Below are positions 6,297 to 6,449 of a stretch of DNA of 6,449 bases, one piece after another. A program made the position numbers and the translations under genes. This stretch comes from Flavobacteriaceae bacterium (lineage in GTDB: Bacteria; Bacteroidota; Bacteroidia; Flavobacteriales; Flavobacteriaceae), in NCBI GenBank assembly GCA_949507465.1, contig CATEMS010000286.1:1-6449 (forward strand), written 5' to 3'. Numbering within the stretch: the stretch's first letter is position 1; each line of letters starts with the position of its first letter. Under the pieces are notes generated by a model. It ran no database searches, had not been told where the DNA came from, and saw only the letters and a list, made by a program, of their open reading frames with translations.

Positions 6297-6449
6297 ATGT
6301 CTTTAACAGCAAACGACCCCAAAAGAGTTTCATGGATTGAAGTTACTCAAAACAGTGATTTTCCTATCCAAAATATTCCATTTGGCGTGTTTTTAACCCG
6401 TGATGACATCATCACAATTGGTACCCGTATTGGTGACACCGCCATAGAT
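6297..6449 (+). CDS. fahA: Fumarylacetoacetase, N-terminal part (runs off the window)
   Basis: An open frame starts at ATG 6297 and runs without a stop to the window edge (51 codons). The product has the strongly conserved fumarylacetoacetase N-terminal signature: SWIEV, then DFPIQNIPFGVF (residues 21-32), followed by IGTRIGDTAID, the SH3-like N-terminal domain of the family. The full enzyme hydrolyses fumarylacetoacetate to fumarate and acetoacetate (EC 3.7.1.2), the last step of phenylalanine/tyrosine breakdown through homogentisate. The catalytic C-terminal domain lies outside the window. Divergent from glyA, with a -7 box 31 nt upstream. Confidence 0.92.
   Translation, partial: MSLTANDPKRVSWIEVTQNSDFPIQNIPFGVFLTRDDIITIGTRIGDTAID

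Noticed and set aside
1..6449. Search for a mobile element, CRISPR array, phage or defence cassette, tRNA or new multi-gene system
   Set aside because: No transposase, integrase, direct-repeat array, tRNA-like cloverleaf or cluster of unknown co-oriented genes is visible. The recognisable genes are ordinary flavobacterial chromosomal genes.

Overview
The window looks like ordinary chromosome from a member of the Flavobacteriaceae (Bacteroidota). The evidence is AT-rich DNA, A-rich leaders without clear Shine-Dalgarno sites, Bacteroidota-type -7 promoter boxes (TAnnTTTG), short lipoprotein signals ending in S-C or G-C, and protein families typical of marine flavobacteria (DUF2490, lipoprotein Cu/Zn SOD, Ig-like plus glutamine cyclotransferase, beta-helix lipoprotein). 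Genus cannot be fixed from the sequence alone.

Layout. At 1-321 is the 3' end of a large protein, probably a VPS10/BNR-repeat ('sortilin-like') exoprotein. It is followed after 17 nt by a DUF2490 outer-membrane barrel gene (339-1037). A Cu/Zn superoxide dismutase-like lipoprotein follows (1130-1723) and ends at a perfect 13-bp hairpin (1741-1772). On the minus strand at about 1809-1902 lies the small SRP RNA (4.5S, ffs), with a well-formed Bacteroidota promoter (1908-1937) and a U-tract at its 3' end. On the plus strand come a glutaminyl-peptide cyclotransferase lipoprotein (2038-3093) and a large lipoprotein with a predicted right-handed beta-helix (3199-4731). A strong two-way terminator (4751-4784) separates the latter from the convergent glyA (4814-6088, minus). 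Divergent from glyA, across a 208-bp intergenic region, is the 5' end of a fumarylacetoacetase gene (6297 to the window edge).

Function. No single pathway joins these genes. Five of the seven proteins (the VPS10-like fragment by inference, the barrel and the three lipoproteins) appear to be exported or in the envelope, so the left two thirds is an envelope and secreted-protein neighbourhood. The right third is core metabolism: one-carbon/serine-glycine exchange and the last step of tyrosine breakdown. The SRP RNA is the targeting RNA for co-translational membrane insertion.

I found no mobile element, CRISPR array, tRNA, phage gene or defence system, and no convincing sign of a new biological system. 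The points most worth a second look are the SRP RNA with its promoter and intrinsic terminator, the poorly characterised beta-helix lipoprotein, the CxxC insert in the SOD-like protein, and a GC-rich inverted repeat inside the beta-helix gene.
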